Positions 36,497 to 49,296 of a stretch of DNA of 64,000 nucleotides are shown here, piece by piece. The notes under the pieces were generated by a model. The model was not told the origin of the DNA. It worked only from the letters and a program-made list of their open reading frames with translations, and did not search any database. Numbering within the stretch: position 1 is the stretch's first letter; each line of letters opens with the position of its first letter. This stretch comes from Polyporus tsugae (Eukaryota > Basidiomycota > Agaricomycetes > Polyporales > Polyporaceae). The position numbers were made by a program, and so were the translations under genes. The stretch lies in NCBI GenBank assembly GCA_024305745.1, contig JAHRBS010000007.1:1674001-1738000 (forward strand), in the 5' to 3' direction.

Positions 36497-36710
36497 CCTA
36501 AGCAATCCGAGGGCCGTTGAACTTGCAGGCCTGGTAGGAGAGGCAGTTACGGGGACGGTGCGAGCCGCGACCGCCGAGAACGGTGACCTCAGTGCACGTT
36601 TCCGGAAATTTATTCTCACGATCCATTTTAGGAAAAGTAGCGACCTGCTGTACATTGCCAGTGCCGCCGCACGAGTCGGACTCGAAGCTTGTGCTGTCTC
36701 TGCTAGTCTC
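36497..36710. promoter_or_regulatory. Bidirectional promoter, VMA13 / mL46
   Basis: Only 214 bp lie between the divergent start codons, so both core promoters must share it. No clear TATA. Confidence 0.5.
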
Positions 36711-37794
36711 ATGTTGTCCCGCAATGCTGTCTCTGCGTGCAGGCAACGCACAAGAGGTGAGGTTCTCTCAGTTATCCCACCTATCCCACCTTTTGACACG
36801 TATTCGCAGCGTGCCTGCATGCCCCGTCACGCTCGTTAGCCTCGATCGCTGAGCCTTCATCCTCCTCTGCCGCCTCCTCATCTTCTGCGTCCACCTCCGC
36901 CACGTCCAAAGCAGTTATAAATGCTGCCGTCATTCTCAACCGCTCCCCAATCCTAACACGTACACCTTCTCTTTTCGAACGCGCTTACTACACCTACCAA
37001 TCACGCATTCGCCGCGCTCTATTCAACCCCTTCCCAACCGAGTTCTACTTCAAAACTGGATCTTTGTTGGAGAAGAAGTTTGCGCGGGAAGAGAAGCTGC
37101 GCGAGAGGGAAGCGTTTGGTGGACCATGGTCACTGAAGCGGAGCGACCGAGGTGTGGAGGAGGATGGGGAACTTGCGAGCATCCAGGTGTCACCCGACCA
37201 GGTGGACAACATGGGTGAGGAGCCCATTGACCCCCCAGCGCCGAGAACACACGAGGCGGACAAGAAGGGCGACGTGAAGAGCCTCGACAGGTTGGGAGAT
37301 CGGAACCTCTACCTTCTCATCCGGGGTAAGGACCATGCGGGCAAGGAGGTGTGGAGGTTCCCTCAAGGTGGTCTGCAGGACGGCGAGTTACTCCACCAGG
37401 TGAATCGTTATATCATTTGGGCGTCGCGACGTTGGCTCATTTGGTTTTTTCTAGGCTGCGCTGCGTGACCTCCACGCCGAGGTTGGAGAGCACATGGATA
37501 CATGGGCGGTGAGCAAGAAGCCCATTGCCGTGTACCAGCCCTCACTACCTGAGAGCATGAAAAGCTCGCTTGGTGGAGAAGTATGTCTAACCTCCGCAAG
37601 CCCAACACGTTTGACTGATCCTTCTCAACTCGCAGCTCTATACTTTCTTCCTCAAGGCGCACATCCTTGCCGGACAGGCTCGACCCAATGGCAAGAATGT
37701 CACAGACTTCGCCTGGCTCACGAAAGAGGAGATAGAACCTCGCGTACAGAAGGACTACTGGGCGAGCGTGAAGGATATCCTATCAGACCACTAA
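36711..37794 (+). CDS. Mitochondrial large-subunit ribosomal protein mL46 (yeast MRPL17 type)
   Basis: Predicted 306 aa. Exons: 36711-36756, 36810-37399, 37455-37580, 37636-37794. The N-terminus (MLSRNAVSACRQRTR...) is Arg/Ser-rich, like a mitochondrial presequence. The family core follows: TEFYFKTGSLLEKKFAREE, FGGPW, SLDRLGDRNLYLL, WRFPQGGLQDGE (NUDIX-like fold), HMDTWAVSKKPIAVY and DFAWLTKEEIE. It belongs to the 54S mitoribosomal subunit. The first exon was found because the upstream frame otherwise has a stop, and the splice at 36757/36809 restores frame exactly. Confidence 0.92.
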
Positions 37795-38807
37795 TGCTAT
37801 CATCCTAATTGCTTTGCTTCACACCCACTCACACGCCGTTGTTGTGCATGGCATGCATGAAGCCTTATTGGGGTATTGAAGACGAAGACGAAGTCTTATC
37901 CGGCCTGCGGATTGCCTAAGACTTTGACTTGGGCCGGTTCTACAGTTGATGTGTCAACAGCCATGTAAGACTCAGACGGTGCATCTGGGGACGATACATG
38001 TAATCCTTTTCATACAGCTCTTCTTCATATAGATAACTATCTAGAGTCCTCCCTGCATCGTACCCGGATTGAAGCTTTCGGACTCAGTGCTGCCTCAGGC
38101 CGCAGAGGTAATGTTGAGAACACAAAGCTACTCAGAGACTGATTCAGCGTGCTTCCGCCGTCGAACGCGCAACAAGCAAGTCGATCGCTCTTACACGATT
38201 ATTACAAATGAAACCATCGACGCAATCGCATGCATCCGAAGCGTTGGTCGGAGATGCCATGCACACTCCCTACCGGTACCAGTCTGCGTCAGCACACTTC
38301 GCGAACGGATTGCTGGAGAGTGTTGACACTTACTCCCAGCGAACCCCCGAGGAGCGGTGCGCACTGGCAGCCATCTCCGCACGCGTCGGAATCCGCGCAA
38401 AGGACACCGGTAGAGCAAGTGGCCAATTGACGTGGTGGTAAGCCCAACGGCCAGATGTTGGCGGGCCCGACGGCCGCGACAAGGAGTACAACTCGAGCGA
38501 GAGTCAAGGGCATAGTGCGGTAGTACCTCATGAAGTATTTAGTTGAGCTAGCCGGTATAAGTACTCATTAGTAACGTACCTTATTCCCATGTCTCAGAAA
38601 GTTCGTGTAGGAGCGGGAGCTGAAGCAAGCCAGAATTCCCGCTTCGTAGCTTGATCGTCTGAATTCTATTGTGAGCAGTGTGTGAGTTACAACGGGAGTA
38701 GGGAGTGTACAAAGACGTGAGAGGCTATCCACGACAGATTAAGTGTGCAGTAATGTTTAATGGATCCGTCTGATAAACCAGCAAGTAGATCCCCAATCCC
38801 CAGTCCT
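37795..38807. other. Convergent 3' region, mL46 / YME2
   Basis: About 1 kb between facing stops. It holds a small GAAGAC-rich run (about 37878-37892) but no recognisable gene. Confidence 0.5.
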
Positions 38808-41800
38808 TCATTGACGAGTCTTCCCGAGCACCTTCTTGAGCTGAGTGTTCTGCCTTTCGAGGGCCTCGATCTTCCCCTGCGCTTCGCGCATCTTCTTGAG
38901 AAGGAAGTTCGCGCGCATCTCCACGGCGCGCTTGGAGCCCCACCAGTTGGCGGTACCAGCGTCGACATCCTTGAGGGTGAGCAGCTCGTCCTCACACGCT
39001 TTAACAATACCCTCGGAGGACGTGATGACCTTCAGGTTGAACGCGATGTCTTGACTGGCCTGGAAGGTAGGGTCTGGTGCCAAACAAAGCTCAGGAAAGG
39101 GCCAGGGGTGAACGGATTAGCGGACTTACCCTGGACCAGCCGCTCGAAGACCCATTTGTACACGGGCTTGCCCGGTTTGATTGTGGATGGCCGCCCTGGA
39201 AAAGGTGTCGGTGCATAGAAAAGTCGAAATGAAATCATGGCTAACCATTGACAGTGCCGATGGTAATGAGTTCGGCAAGCTCCATGCTGCGCAAAGACAT
39301 CTCGTCGCCCTTGAATGGGAGGTCGATGAGAACTTCATGGTAGGAGATCTGCGACAGCAAGCAAGCTCATTCAGCCGAATGCCAGGGGCTCATGCCGGAT
39401 CTGCACCGACCTCTGGCTGTCTAGCCAGTTGCTTCATCAGGAACCACGCTTGTTCTCTTGTCCAGGCCAAGCTCTTTGCGTCTTCAACATCGTCCCCGAA
39501 AGCGTTCTTGCGCAGCTCACTGACGCCGCGAGTGATAACGTCGTCGACCGCCTCCTGGACGGACATGCCACTTCGCACCTTGTGAACGAGCTAAAACCGA
39601 GGCCTTCAATTCCAGTTCGTAGTAGGCATGTACTAAAAGCACTCACGCTCTCCAGGTCGCTTGCCCGGCCGCCCAATCGCTCGATGCACGAGGTCTGATC
39701 ACGGGTAAACTCGACATCCACTCCGCTATCATGCAACTTCTGCTTGACGAACACGAGTGCGCTGGCGTTGTCGGCATCGGAGAGACTGATCTGGTTCAGC
39801 GGCTTGGAAGGAAGCGCCTTCGCCAGGGTCTTCACGTTCTCGCGGTTGTCGCTTACAACGATTACATGGGCAATCTGCAAAAGTAGTGAGGATCGATTCG
39901 ACGTATAAAGGTCGGGCGAAGGATCTGCCCTCGCTACTGACTTTGTTGTCAGCAAGCGTCGCGGCCCACTGAGCGAGAACGTTCAGCAACTCCTCCTTTC
40001 GCAGGCCCCCGCCCTTGGCCTCGAAGTTCTTGATAACCACCACAGGCATGGAGCTGACGGCCTCTATGTCCTCGAAGCGTTTCTGCTTATGCTTGAGGTC
40101 CTCGATACCGTTGGGGCTCCCACCCTTCTCGCCCGCCGTTCCCGGATGGTCGGCATCGGAATCCCTAAAGCGCTCATCACCAACCCCAAGCTCGCTCATG
40201 ACTCCATTCCCACAAACAGCATCGACGCGTCCGTCATGCCAGACTCCCTTCAGGATCTTCTCCTGGAGTGCTTTGTTTTCCTCGTACCTCTCCGCATCGC
40301 GTTGGGCTTGCTTAGCACGCTTCTCACGGTAGGCACGCTGGGCGGTGTTTCCCCGCGATAAGCCTCGAGCGACGACGTCCAAGATGCTCTTGAGTTGGTC
40401 GGTAAGAGAGGAGCTCAAACCAGCTGTGAGGGCGACGTGTTAACAGACATAGTGCGGCAGCGACGAAAACAGGGGATCGAGAGTGCACCTTTCTGACCGA
40501 TGATACCGACGCTGGCCATGTCGATGACATTGTTCACGGAATTGAGGAAGGAAAAGACAGGCCAGTAACCCGTTTGAGAGGCAAGCCCAGCCACGAGAGC
40601 TGTATCGGAGGATGCCTTGGAGAGTTGGGCGACGTCGATAATGATGGCTTTCCTAAAGTACCAGATAAGAATCAGGATATCGTGCCACAATAGTGCAACA
40701 GCCGCACATACCGACCGCTGTCCTTGAGAAGGCGGGAAAGCATCCGTGTCTTTCCACTACCCTGAGGTCCGTGTATGAATGCCACCGTATCTGCGATTCG
40801 AAACGATGAGATTGAAGGCTCTGTAAGAGTGTGATGGCGGTGCTTACTGGGAAAGTCTGTTAGATACTTCTTGACAGTCTCTTCCGCTTCTCTCCTCTCC
40901 TTCCAAGCGCCCTGTCCTCCTGCCAGAGGGGACTGTTCTTCCTCTTCTGGGGAAGGGGATAGGTAGTTGTCACTAAGCCACTTGTACACCTTAAATTCTA
41001 TGAGGACCAATTAACAAAATGACCAACATGTATATCCATGCTCCACTTACGTTTATAGTCAAACCAGTCGTTGACCTTTCCCTCCACCATGACTACGCGA
41101 ATGGGGTCAAATATCTGTTCCACTGTGAGGAGGTACGCTTGGAGAAACGAAGAAGGACATGTTACGAACCGCGTATGTCACGGTACCCAGGAGGAAAAAG
41201 AGCACCGGGAGGAATATCCTGGGGTGATTCGCAATGTAGTCCCGCACTGCATGGGCGGCAATAGGCTGAGCATAGGACGTCCGGAGGATCGTGGTCGAGG
41301 ATGATACGGGGACATTCAGGTCATGTATGGTATTCCGTGCGGACGTGGCAGAACGTATATGACGGAATGTGACCTGAGCTGACCTGAGGGTTCCGGCTGG
41401 GACTGGCGTTGGAGGCGAAATATCTATAATGCGGCCATATGGCTTCGCATTGAGTGGATGAGGATCTGGCAGTCAAAGGCCATGCTAATAATAATAGGAC
41501 GCACCCGGAGGAGACGATACAGAGACTCGTCTGACAAGTCGGGGCCTTCGAAGGATACCTTGACGATCGCAGAAACGAACCTATTCATATCCTGAACGGT
41601 ACGTAGTAAGTGGCATGCCTCATGAATATGTGGTGGGGACATACCTCCCGCCAAGGCGTTCCTTTTACAAGCCAAACTTCTCCGGAAGGCAACCCCAACC
41701 ATGACGGCACACCTCCATGTGAATGGATGTACTTTCGCAAGTTTTCCAGTATAGATTGTTGGGCATTTTCTTTGCCAGCCGTGTTATACCTGAACTTGAC

Positions 41801-42267
41801 AAAGACTCCGCCGTCTTTGCTATGGGGCTCGAGGGAGAGTATTTCGAAATCATGTGTATTGGCCTTGGAGAGGAGATCGCGAAGCCGGTCAAGAAGGGTA
41901 TTTTCGCGTGCATAGCCAACGTATGCCCGTATACTGAGGTGTAGATGTGTTGGATGTTATCTCTAGCTTGTTTACGAGCGAGCTGTGAACTCACTCCCAT
42001 CGGCCCAAACTGACGGGGAAGACAGAATCAACCCACAGACAACCCTCCTTCGTCTACAATGAGTTTCAAATGGGGTGTCATACACAGTTCGCACACCTCT
42101 GATGTACCATTCCTTACATCTTCCGCTGCAGGATGAGAATTCGCGCTTGTATCTTCCGTGTAGTGTCTCCGATGCCGCAGACTGAGCACGACCCTCGGAG
42201 GACCCCTCCAAAGTGGTCTTGACGAAGAAGCAGCGAGTGTCCTCAGCATATTAATGGGAGTTGTCAT
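38808..42267 (-). CDS. YME2: Mitochondrial escape protein 2 (YME2/RNA12)
   Basis: Predicted 886 aa, 15 exons: 42097-42267, 41995-42053, 41645-41933, 41505-41591, 41170-41442, 41051-41114, 40848-40997, 40712-40790, 40489-40652, 39942-40423, 39647-39874, 39411-39590, 39246-39348, 39130-39195, 38808-39073. It starts with a presequence (MTTPINMLRTLAASSSRP). An RRM-like region follows (LLRPYGRIIDISPP, about 220-280), then one membrane helix (RIFLPVLFFLLGTVTYA). The RNA12 ATPase-like domain has a Walker A GPQGSGKT and the RGLSRGNTAQRAYREKRAKQ segment. The C-terminus is a coiled coil. Yme2 is an inner-membrane protein that affects mtDNA nucleoids and DNA escape. An in-frame ATG at 42339 is an alternative start. 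The first intron is only 43 nt. Confidence 0.92.
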
Positions 42268-42556
42268 AGCATGTCCCACGAGGAGAGGAGGAAGAACGCG
42301 TCGGTTTGTTGCCAGGAGGAAGTGGGGATGCCGGGCCATGACGTCAAGCCTGGTTGCAGCTTTGGATCCTAACAAACACAAACACCGCCCGGTGCGTCCC
42401 CGGCGTCTCCGGTCGCGTCTTGAATATATTATGTTAAAGTTACACCGTCACCAGCGTGGGCCTGTCTTTCTCCCAGCTTTCTCCAGAACATCTAATCTCC
42501 CTCCACTGCGAATATCGAAACTCAGCATCAGAAATTTGTCGCCGCGCTGAGAAGTC
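42268..42556. promoter_or_regulatory. Bidirectional promoter, YME2 / TRAPPC13-like
   Basis: 289 bp between divergent start codons; 217 bp if YME2 starts at the upstream ATG (42339). Nothing else seen. Confidence 0.5.
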
Positions 42557-44878
42557 ATGGATGGGAGTGGTCAACTTTTATCGCTCAAAGTGATGCGGGT
42601 GTCGGTGAGTGCTCTCCGCTGCAGTTCGACATTCATGCCTTGACTCAGACCTGCATAGCGACCGTCACTTGGGAGCGCATGGGAACCATTCTATTCAAGC
42701 TCCCCTTCTCTCTCCGCACACTCCACGGCATCGATCACTTCCCTTCAGGGCAAGACACCATTACCCGGTCATCCCAAGACTCTCCGTGATCTCACCCATA
42801 TCACCGAGCTGCTTACGCTTCCATCGTCCTTTGGGGCAATCCAGCTAGGCGAAACGTTCTCTAGTTGCCTCTCCATAAACAATGATGCCAACGTGGATGT
42901 CGAAGGCGTCACCGTTCGAGTCGAGATGCAGACCGCCTCAACCAAGACCGTCCTCACCGAGTTCGGAGGATCCACCCAACGGCTAGGGGTAGGCCAGTCT
43001 TTGGAGAAGGTCGTGAGCCATGAAATCAAGGAACTCGGGCAGCACGTTCTTGGTTGCATAGTCTCGTACCGTATGCCACCTGGAATACGGCCACCTCCCG
43101 GGCAACCAGCGGAGTCGCATGACCCAGGCGTGCAGTCATTCCGTAAGTTCTACAAATTTGCCGTGAGTACTCTATACCTAGTCAAGTGCAAGCATTGAAT
43201 GCTTGAACACCCTCCAGGTTACCAACCCTCTTTCTGTGAAGACCAAAGTCCATCTCCCCCGCTCTCCTACCGCTATTCTATCAAGTCAGGAACGCGAGAA
43301 AGTATTTTTAGAGGTTCATATCCAGAATCTCACTCCGGACGCTATGTGGCTTGAACACATGCAATTTGAGTGTGTGGACGGTTGGCAAGTTCAAGATGCA
43401 AATTGCTTGGAGAACCCGGAATCTGGGTTGAAGGAATCTCTGTTCTCAGGTTCCACGGCACTTATGCAATCTCAGGATGTGCGCCAGTACATCTACATCT
43501 TGCTACCTGTATCGCTTCTGCCATTCCCCATCACACATGCCCCTGGTGCCATTCTCAGCCTCGGCAGGTTAGATATCTCCTGGAGGTCGTCTTATGGCGA
43601 GCCTGGTCGATTGCTGACCTCGGTACGTGGCAAACGTTCTTCCATCAATGAAAATTGGATACTCACGCGACGTTCATATAGACACTGTCGCGTCGCATAC
43701 CCCTCATTCAAGCCCCGTCAAATCCTCAAACTCCTCCCCCGGGAATGAAACAACCGCCGTCTGCCATACCACTCCATCTGCAGCGCAGCAATACGATCAG
43801 TGGCTCTCCCTCACGTTCACAATCACCGCTTCCGCCGCAACGTGCCATGAGTCCTCCTGCCAACCAGCCAGCGCCGACTCCTTACCGACCTACCTCTCCA
43901 TTCCGCAATCGCCCACAAAGTGTAGGGTCTCCAGCACGCAACCAAACGCAGTCTCCGGGGCCTCCATCCTTCGCACTTACTGCGCAACGACCCCTGGAAG
44001 ACATAGAGATTGATCTTGTCGTTACATCAATACCCAGGGATTCCTTAGAAATAGACAAGCCCTTCAACATCACGTTGAAGGTCACTGCGCTCGCTCCTGT
44101 CCCTCTCCCCCGGTTGAACGAGCCCCGAAGACAGCGCGTGATGTCCCTTGTTGTTCAACACACACATCCGCCAAAGGAGATGAGTGTTGTAGCTGCCGTC
44201 GCCTCAGCAGTCGCTGCGACCGCTGGTCCCCCAAACCTTCAAGGCGGTTGGACACCACGCATGCCGTCGTCTGGCTTCTCCACACCATCGCCTTATGGGA
44301 CATCCCCTCGCGCCGACTTCCCCGACACCCTTACACAGAAGCTCCTCGTTGCTTCGCCACGACACGTGAACGGGAGCGATGTCGAGTCGGACGGCGGCGA
44401 CACCCCTGGTCCAAACACGCACGCAGCTGGGCGTGTGTATGACTTGCCCCCTCCCGAACTCCGCCCACCTCCAGGAGCAGACCTTAATGCCCTCCGACCA
44501 GACGGCATCGCGTTCCTTGGCACTTCCACCCTGTTCCTCCCTGCACTTCGGTTACCCGTACCCTCACCCCCTGCCCCTGTATCTCAGCCACGCACTTCCA
44601 GTCATATGCGCGACGTCTCGGACAGCTCAGCAGATAGCGAAAGCGACAACGAGCCTCTCATCGCACCAGACAGGCTGAAGGCCACCGCGTCGCAGGAGTT
44701 CGCGCTCTCTTACGTCCCGCGCAAGAGCGGGTTCTTGACTGTCGGCGGGCTTCGTGTCCTGATCATCGAGGACCGGCTGGTCGAGGAGGATGATAGCGCC
44801 GATGGAGCCGTTCCGATCATGGAACCTCGAATACTCAAAGAGTGGGAGGTCATTGGGGAGGTGTGGGTGAAGTCGTGA
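42557..44878 (+). CDS. TRAPPC13-like trafficking protein (DUF974 family)
   Basis: Predicted 717 aa. Exons: 42557-42604, 42659-43162, 43218-43622, 43682-44878. Family blocks: LSLKVMRVSRPSL at the start, ITELLTLPSSFGAIQLGETFSSCLSINND, IKELGQHVLGCIVSY, then KFYKFAVTNPLSVKTKVH and the beta-rich MWLEHMQFECVDGW. The C-terminal half carries a disordered Ser/Pro insert (about 365-440, 500-600), then FALSYVPRKSGFLTVGGLRVLI. TRAPPC13 is an accessory subunit of the TRAPPIII tethering complex in ER-Golgi and autophagy traffic. Human TRAPPC13 is about 417 aa, so the fungal inserts account for the extra length. The first exon is just 16 codons and is needed for the conserved LKVMR start. Confidence 0.88.
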
Positions 44879-44945
44879 CACTGTTCTGTCGATGTGTATA
44901 GGGTGTACTGCATCATACATCACGAAGCGATCCTAAGGCATCACG

Positions 44946-47184
44946 TCATGCATCATGGTGCGCTAACTCTTGGAGGATCGTTTCGTGCTCCTTCGACCGC
45001 GGCTTGATGACACATGGGAAGGGCTTCGGGTGGCTACGCAATTGTGGTCAGTTAACCCCATGTCGATCTACAAAACCCGCCCAAGCGAGAGAAGCTGTCA
45101 AGTACGTACCATAGGAAGCCTCGGTTGTACTCCCCGTCCGGCGTGATCTCCTCGCCGTTCTCATCCACCGCCTTCTTGATCTCGAAAAGCGCGAGAACGT
45201 TCGCGATAGTGTACCACATGGAGTCCATGGCCATGAACCTCCCAGGACAGATCCGTCTCCCGAACCCGAATGCAGCCACGGCGGGGTCACGCACATCAGG
45301 GTCCAATGTGCCGTCGGGTCGCAAGAAGCGGTCTGGATTGAAGTCAGATACATCGGGCCCGTACGCCTTCTCATCGTGCAGGATGGCCCTGCAACCGAGT
45401 CTCGGTCAGTAAATGGATGGTTTAAGGGAGGACAGCAGCGGCTCTGCCAGGCGCAACGTGTAAAGCTGCGGGGGGCTGCGGGGGAATGTATTTGTACCCT
45501 ACGCACCAGGTGTTAGCGACGATGAGTGTGCCCTTGGGGAGGTAGTACCCCTCGTACACGTCGTCCTCGGTCGACATATGCGGCACGTCTGCACGCCGCA
45601 GTCAGTTTGACTTTAACAGATAGAGATCGCCGAGGAGACACGTGTACCGAGAGGAACGACGGGGTTCCAGCGTAGGCTTTCTCTTAGGATGGCTTCGATA
45701 TAGGGCAGCGATGGTTGGTCAGAAAAGCTTGGGAGACGGTGACGCCCGAGAACTCGGTCTAGCTCTTTACGGGCCTTCTCTTGGATGTTTGGGTAGAGTG
45801 TCATGGCCAGGAAGAACGATGCCAAGCTCGAAACGGTCGTATCTGCCCCACCTGCAGAGATGGATGATGAATACCGTCAGCTTCGCAAAGGGTATGTTGG
45901 GTTGGTGCCTACCAACATAGAGCGAAGCCAGTGTGGAACGCATGATATACTCGGCGTATCCTGGGTCCTTCGCACCTAGGCTCTTTTCGACGGTCTCAAC
46001 GACGTACTTTGCAGCACAGTCGCCTAGATCACCTGCAAGCTGCAGAAAGTGAGCAACTGCTGTCGACATGAGGGAGGCAGTGTGGACTTACCAACCGCTT
46101 CTTCGTGTCGTCGTAAGGGGCGTCGCGCAACCTATCAACTGTGACACGCCATCGCTTCGCTCTCCTCCGAAAACCTGCACCAGGGAACCAATCTGGCACA
46201 TGTCTCACTTGGGGGGAATTTAGTATCATATGCACGATGATAAAAGCACGTCTATTGAACTCACAGAGTGGGATGATATCCACGAGAAATGCTCCCGCGA
46301 TAGTGGTCTCTGATATGATATCTCCCGCCTCCTCAGCAGTGTGGATGTAGGGATCGTCGAGTGACTTCACATCGATGTCATAAACCATAGACATGATCGT
46401 GGCCGCTGATAAGCTGCGGAAAAATGGTCAGTTAATTGCGCAATGCAGAACATATCATATCGCCCGAAAGTGCATACTGGCGAAGGTTATACATAAGCTT
46501 CTCGGGGTGCCTATGCAGTTTAACCAGAAACTGCGTGGAAACTCTCTGCTCGATCGGTCGAAAGCGCTTCACCGGGCCCGAATGGAACTCTTGATGAGCG
46601 ATTCTTCTGCTATCTCTCCACGGGTCACCATACGGCAAGAAGGCCAAGCCCCACCCGAAACCACACCTATTGCCTCCGGGATCAGCCACTCAATCGACGC
46701 AATAGCATGCGGGGAGCCCACAATTCGTTCAGCATGACCATCCTGGGCCTGCAAAATTGCATGGCATCAGCACTGTTACTCAGCCTATTGTGAAACTTAT
46801 TGACCTATCTGAATAAATGTTAGACCGCTTGTCAAGCAGCTCGTTGACGGTTTCTAAGGTATTCACGACAACGATGTTCGTTCCTAGTGCGGACAAACGG
46901 ACTATATCGGAATCTGCACTCGGCGTTCTCAGTTAGGATTGTGTAACTGTGAACAGCGCTCAGCAGTTATACAACGTACCATAGCGACGGCCCCATTCAA
47001 TGTATGTTTTCCAGGGGAAGCCAAACGGGTCAGGGACGTCCAGCAAGTTTCCGAGAAGCGGAAGAGGCTTCGGGCCTGGCGGGTGACGATACCGTGCGGC
47101 TCTTCGACTGCGTAAGAAGAACCACACGCTCAATAAGACAGAGACTAACGTAGCGAGGATGTCCGGGGAGGTGAGCGAGAGCAT
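44946..47184 (-). CDS. Cytochrome P450 monooxygenase, membrane-anchored
   Basis: Predicted 524 aa, 11 exons: 46980-47184, 46805-46913, 46722-46748, 46478-46666, 46265-46413, 46092-46207, 45913-46039, 45648-45851, 45507-45588, 45110-45388, 44946-45033. An N-terminal anchor (about 8-26) precedes the PPGPKPLPLLGN hinge. The C-helix is PYGDPWRDSRRIAHQEF. The I-helix motif is GGADTTVSS, ExxR is LRESLRWNP, and the heme loop is FGFGRRICPGR. It ends CHPKPFPCVIKPRS. It belongs to the large basidiomycete group often labelled O-methylsterigmatocystin oxidoreductase-like. It is clearly distinct from the 31.9-kb P450 but of similar plan. Exon 3 is 27 nt. Its stop lies 67 bp from that of the TRAPPC13-like gene. 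Confidence 0.92.
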
Positions 47185-47886
47185 GGGAGGAACACCGGGA
47201 CTTTAGAAATTCTTCAGATGAGATCGCTTTATGTATCTATGTCGGCAAGAGGTGTAGCGCTAGCGCAGATCTAGAGAAGCCTAGCCGGCGCATGTTCGAC
47301 ATTCCTCTCTTCGGTTGGCGACGTCATGGACCTGAATGCATGAGAAATCAGTGAAAAAGCTAAGTGACCGAAACGATCCGCAAGACCATGCATATGCATC
47401 TGCTCCCGCAAACTGTGACAATGTGGGAAGCCTAGGTCTGGGCCTCAGCGTTCAACGTTCAACGTTCAACCTGGACCAGTCCTGGACCCTCGTTAGCGGC
47501 CGCTGGTGACATGTTGCCAATTGCTGTAACGTCAAGCGCACAAGACATTGACAACGGGTGCCGCACAATTTTCTTGGTATGAGAGCTGTGAAATGGCGCA
47601 CCTCGTACATTGTCCGAGAGCCTGAGGTTTGTATACGTAAATTGTAGGCTGAGTAACTGTCGACAAGAGGTGGGAACTGATCGAATTGGCTTTACTTTGA
47701 GGGGTTGAACCCTTGCGAAGATCTCCCATGCATCGGTAAAATACCAACGAGAGCACCCGAGTACTATCGCCGTACAAACGAAGGGGCACGACGTGAGACA
47801 TCCTGGTGGTTTATGGCAGAAAACACCCGCAACGGTCATGCACCAGGGCAAATCCCGGCCCGCCTGCGTCTTTTTGGGTCATCTCT

Positions 47887-47912
47887 CATAAGGGGACTCC
47901 ATAAGGGGACTC
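47887..47912. repeat. Perfect 13-bp tandem duplication
   Basis: CATAAGGGGACTC occurs twice head to tail, about 250 bp before the BMT2-like ATG. Each copy contains AGGGG, a CCCCT element on the other strand. Confidence 0.8.
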
Positions 47913-47993
47913 GGCCTATGTACTATGTGGGTAGGCTCATTAGGTCCTAGCGGACTTTGAAACCTAAGACGTAGCGGCCCGATCAGTCCGTCG

Positions 47994-48033
47994 GCCTAAT
48001 ACAGTAGGTGCCTGCCTAATGCAGTAGGTGCCC
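47994..48033. repeat. Imperfect 20-bp tandem duplication
   Basis: Two copies of GCCTAATrCAGTAGGTGCCy differ at two positions. They lie 125-165 bp before the BMT2-like ATG. Confidence 0.8.
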
Positions 48034-48158
48034 GAGAGACGCTGTTGCCCGGCTTCAAGCATAAGTACCACCATCCCGGCGCATTCAATTTCTTCTTGTT
48101 CTACACGACCGTCTTCCCATCCCTTCTCTACGAGACCCTCCCCATGTAGGATCTCTCA

Positions 48159-49248
48159 ATGCCCAAAGGACGCAAGAATACGCGCAAAACACCCGTGACA
48201 TCCGCAGCCCCTTCTCGCCGCACGTCCCTTCCTTCCGGCTCCTCAAACCGACCCCAAGTGACGAGAACCATCATCCGCCGTTTCCACGTCCTTATCAAAC
48301 GCCAGACGCAACTCCAACATCCCTTACGATATGCGGGTTCGAAGAAGAGCAACACGGACTCAATGTCAGCCAAGGCAGAACTGGCAGACATCGAGCGTGA
48401 GATCGAGGGGTTGGGTGGGCTGGCTGCGTATCAGCGCATGTCCACCATCGGTCAAGGCAAGGATAGAGGCGGTGGGAGCGAGAAGGTGTTGATTGGATGG
48501 CTGCGCGAGCTGGGGCTGCCAGAGGAGCTAAAGCACAAGAGCACCAAGCTTCGGTCAGTTGTACTTCAAAGTTCATACCCTAGATCCAATACCCCCCTTA
48601 TTCAACTCGCCCATGCAGACTTCTCGAAGTCGGTGCTCTAAAGCCAGACAACTACGTATCTTGCCAGGCATGGATAGACGTGACTCCAATTGACCTCCAT
48701 TCACAACACCCAAGCATCCTCGAGCAGGACTTTTTGCTCATGGATCCCGAGGAACACCGCGAACAATGGGGTGCGATAAGTCTAAGTCTCGTTCTAAACT
48801 TCGTCCCCGATGCCCAGGACCGAGGTAAGGATGGTTCTTTTAATCGTTCGTAGAACAATGACTCAGATGCGCTGTCCCTTTATAGGTCAGATGCTGAGGT
48901 TAGCACACACCATGCTACAACCTGGCGGTTTACTTTTTGTGACTGTATGTCCCCCCACTCCATTTTGCTATCCACACCTCGCTCACTCATGGAGAATGCC
49001 GCATGTAGCTCCCGCTGCCTTGTATCCTGAATTCCAGGTACACCACAGCAGAACACTACGAAGGCCTGATGGGCACAGTCGGCTTTGAGAAGCTCCAGTC
49101 AAAGTGGAAGGACGATGGCAAGATGGCGTACTGGTTATTCCGACGGATAGCACGGTCCGCCTCTACGACATACCAAGATCATGTCCTGTACGAGAAGAAG
49201 ACCGTGTTCCGCACGGGAGACAGGAATAATTTTGTAATATTGTTGTAA
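48159..49248 (+). CDS. BMT2: 25S rRNA adenine-N1 methyltransferase, BMT2 type
   Basis: Predicted 299 aa. Exons: 48159-48553, 48619-48824, 48886-48944, 49009-49248. It has a basic nucleolar-type start (MPKGRKNTRKTP). The family region runs from ELADIEREIEGLGGLAAYQRMS, then the SAM-binding segment RLLEVGALKPDNY, the acidic motif IDVTPIDLHS, LSLVLNFVPDAQDRGQML and LQPGGLLFVTLPLPC. It ends DDGKMAYWLFRR plus a short tail. Yeast Bmt2 makes m1A2142 in 25S rRNA. All joins keep frame. Confidence 0.9.
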
Positions 49249-49296
49249 AATTGTCCGACCTGATCCTCCGACGGTGTCACGGTGGTACTGGCCAAC

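Larger units (their letters stand above)
47185..48158. promoter_or_regulatory. Divergent upstream region, P450 / BMT2-like
   Basis: 974 bp with three small direct repeats: CGTTCAA about three times at 47449-47470, a perfect 13-bp duplication at 47887-47912, and an imperfect 20-bp duplication at 47994-48033. No gene seen. Confidence 0.5.

Noticed and set aside
41761..41800. Intron with GTATAA donor in YME2 exon 3
   Set aside because: The sequence reads through as the conserved KFRYN...HGGVPSWLGLPSG block, so the GTATAA is coding.
31907..47184. Secondary-metabolite cluster built on two P450s and the MFS transporter
   Set aside because: Housekeeping genes lie between them, there is no core synthase, and the transporter is 14 kb further away.
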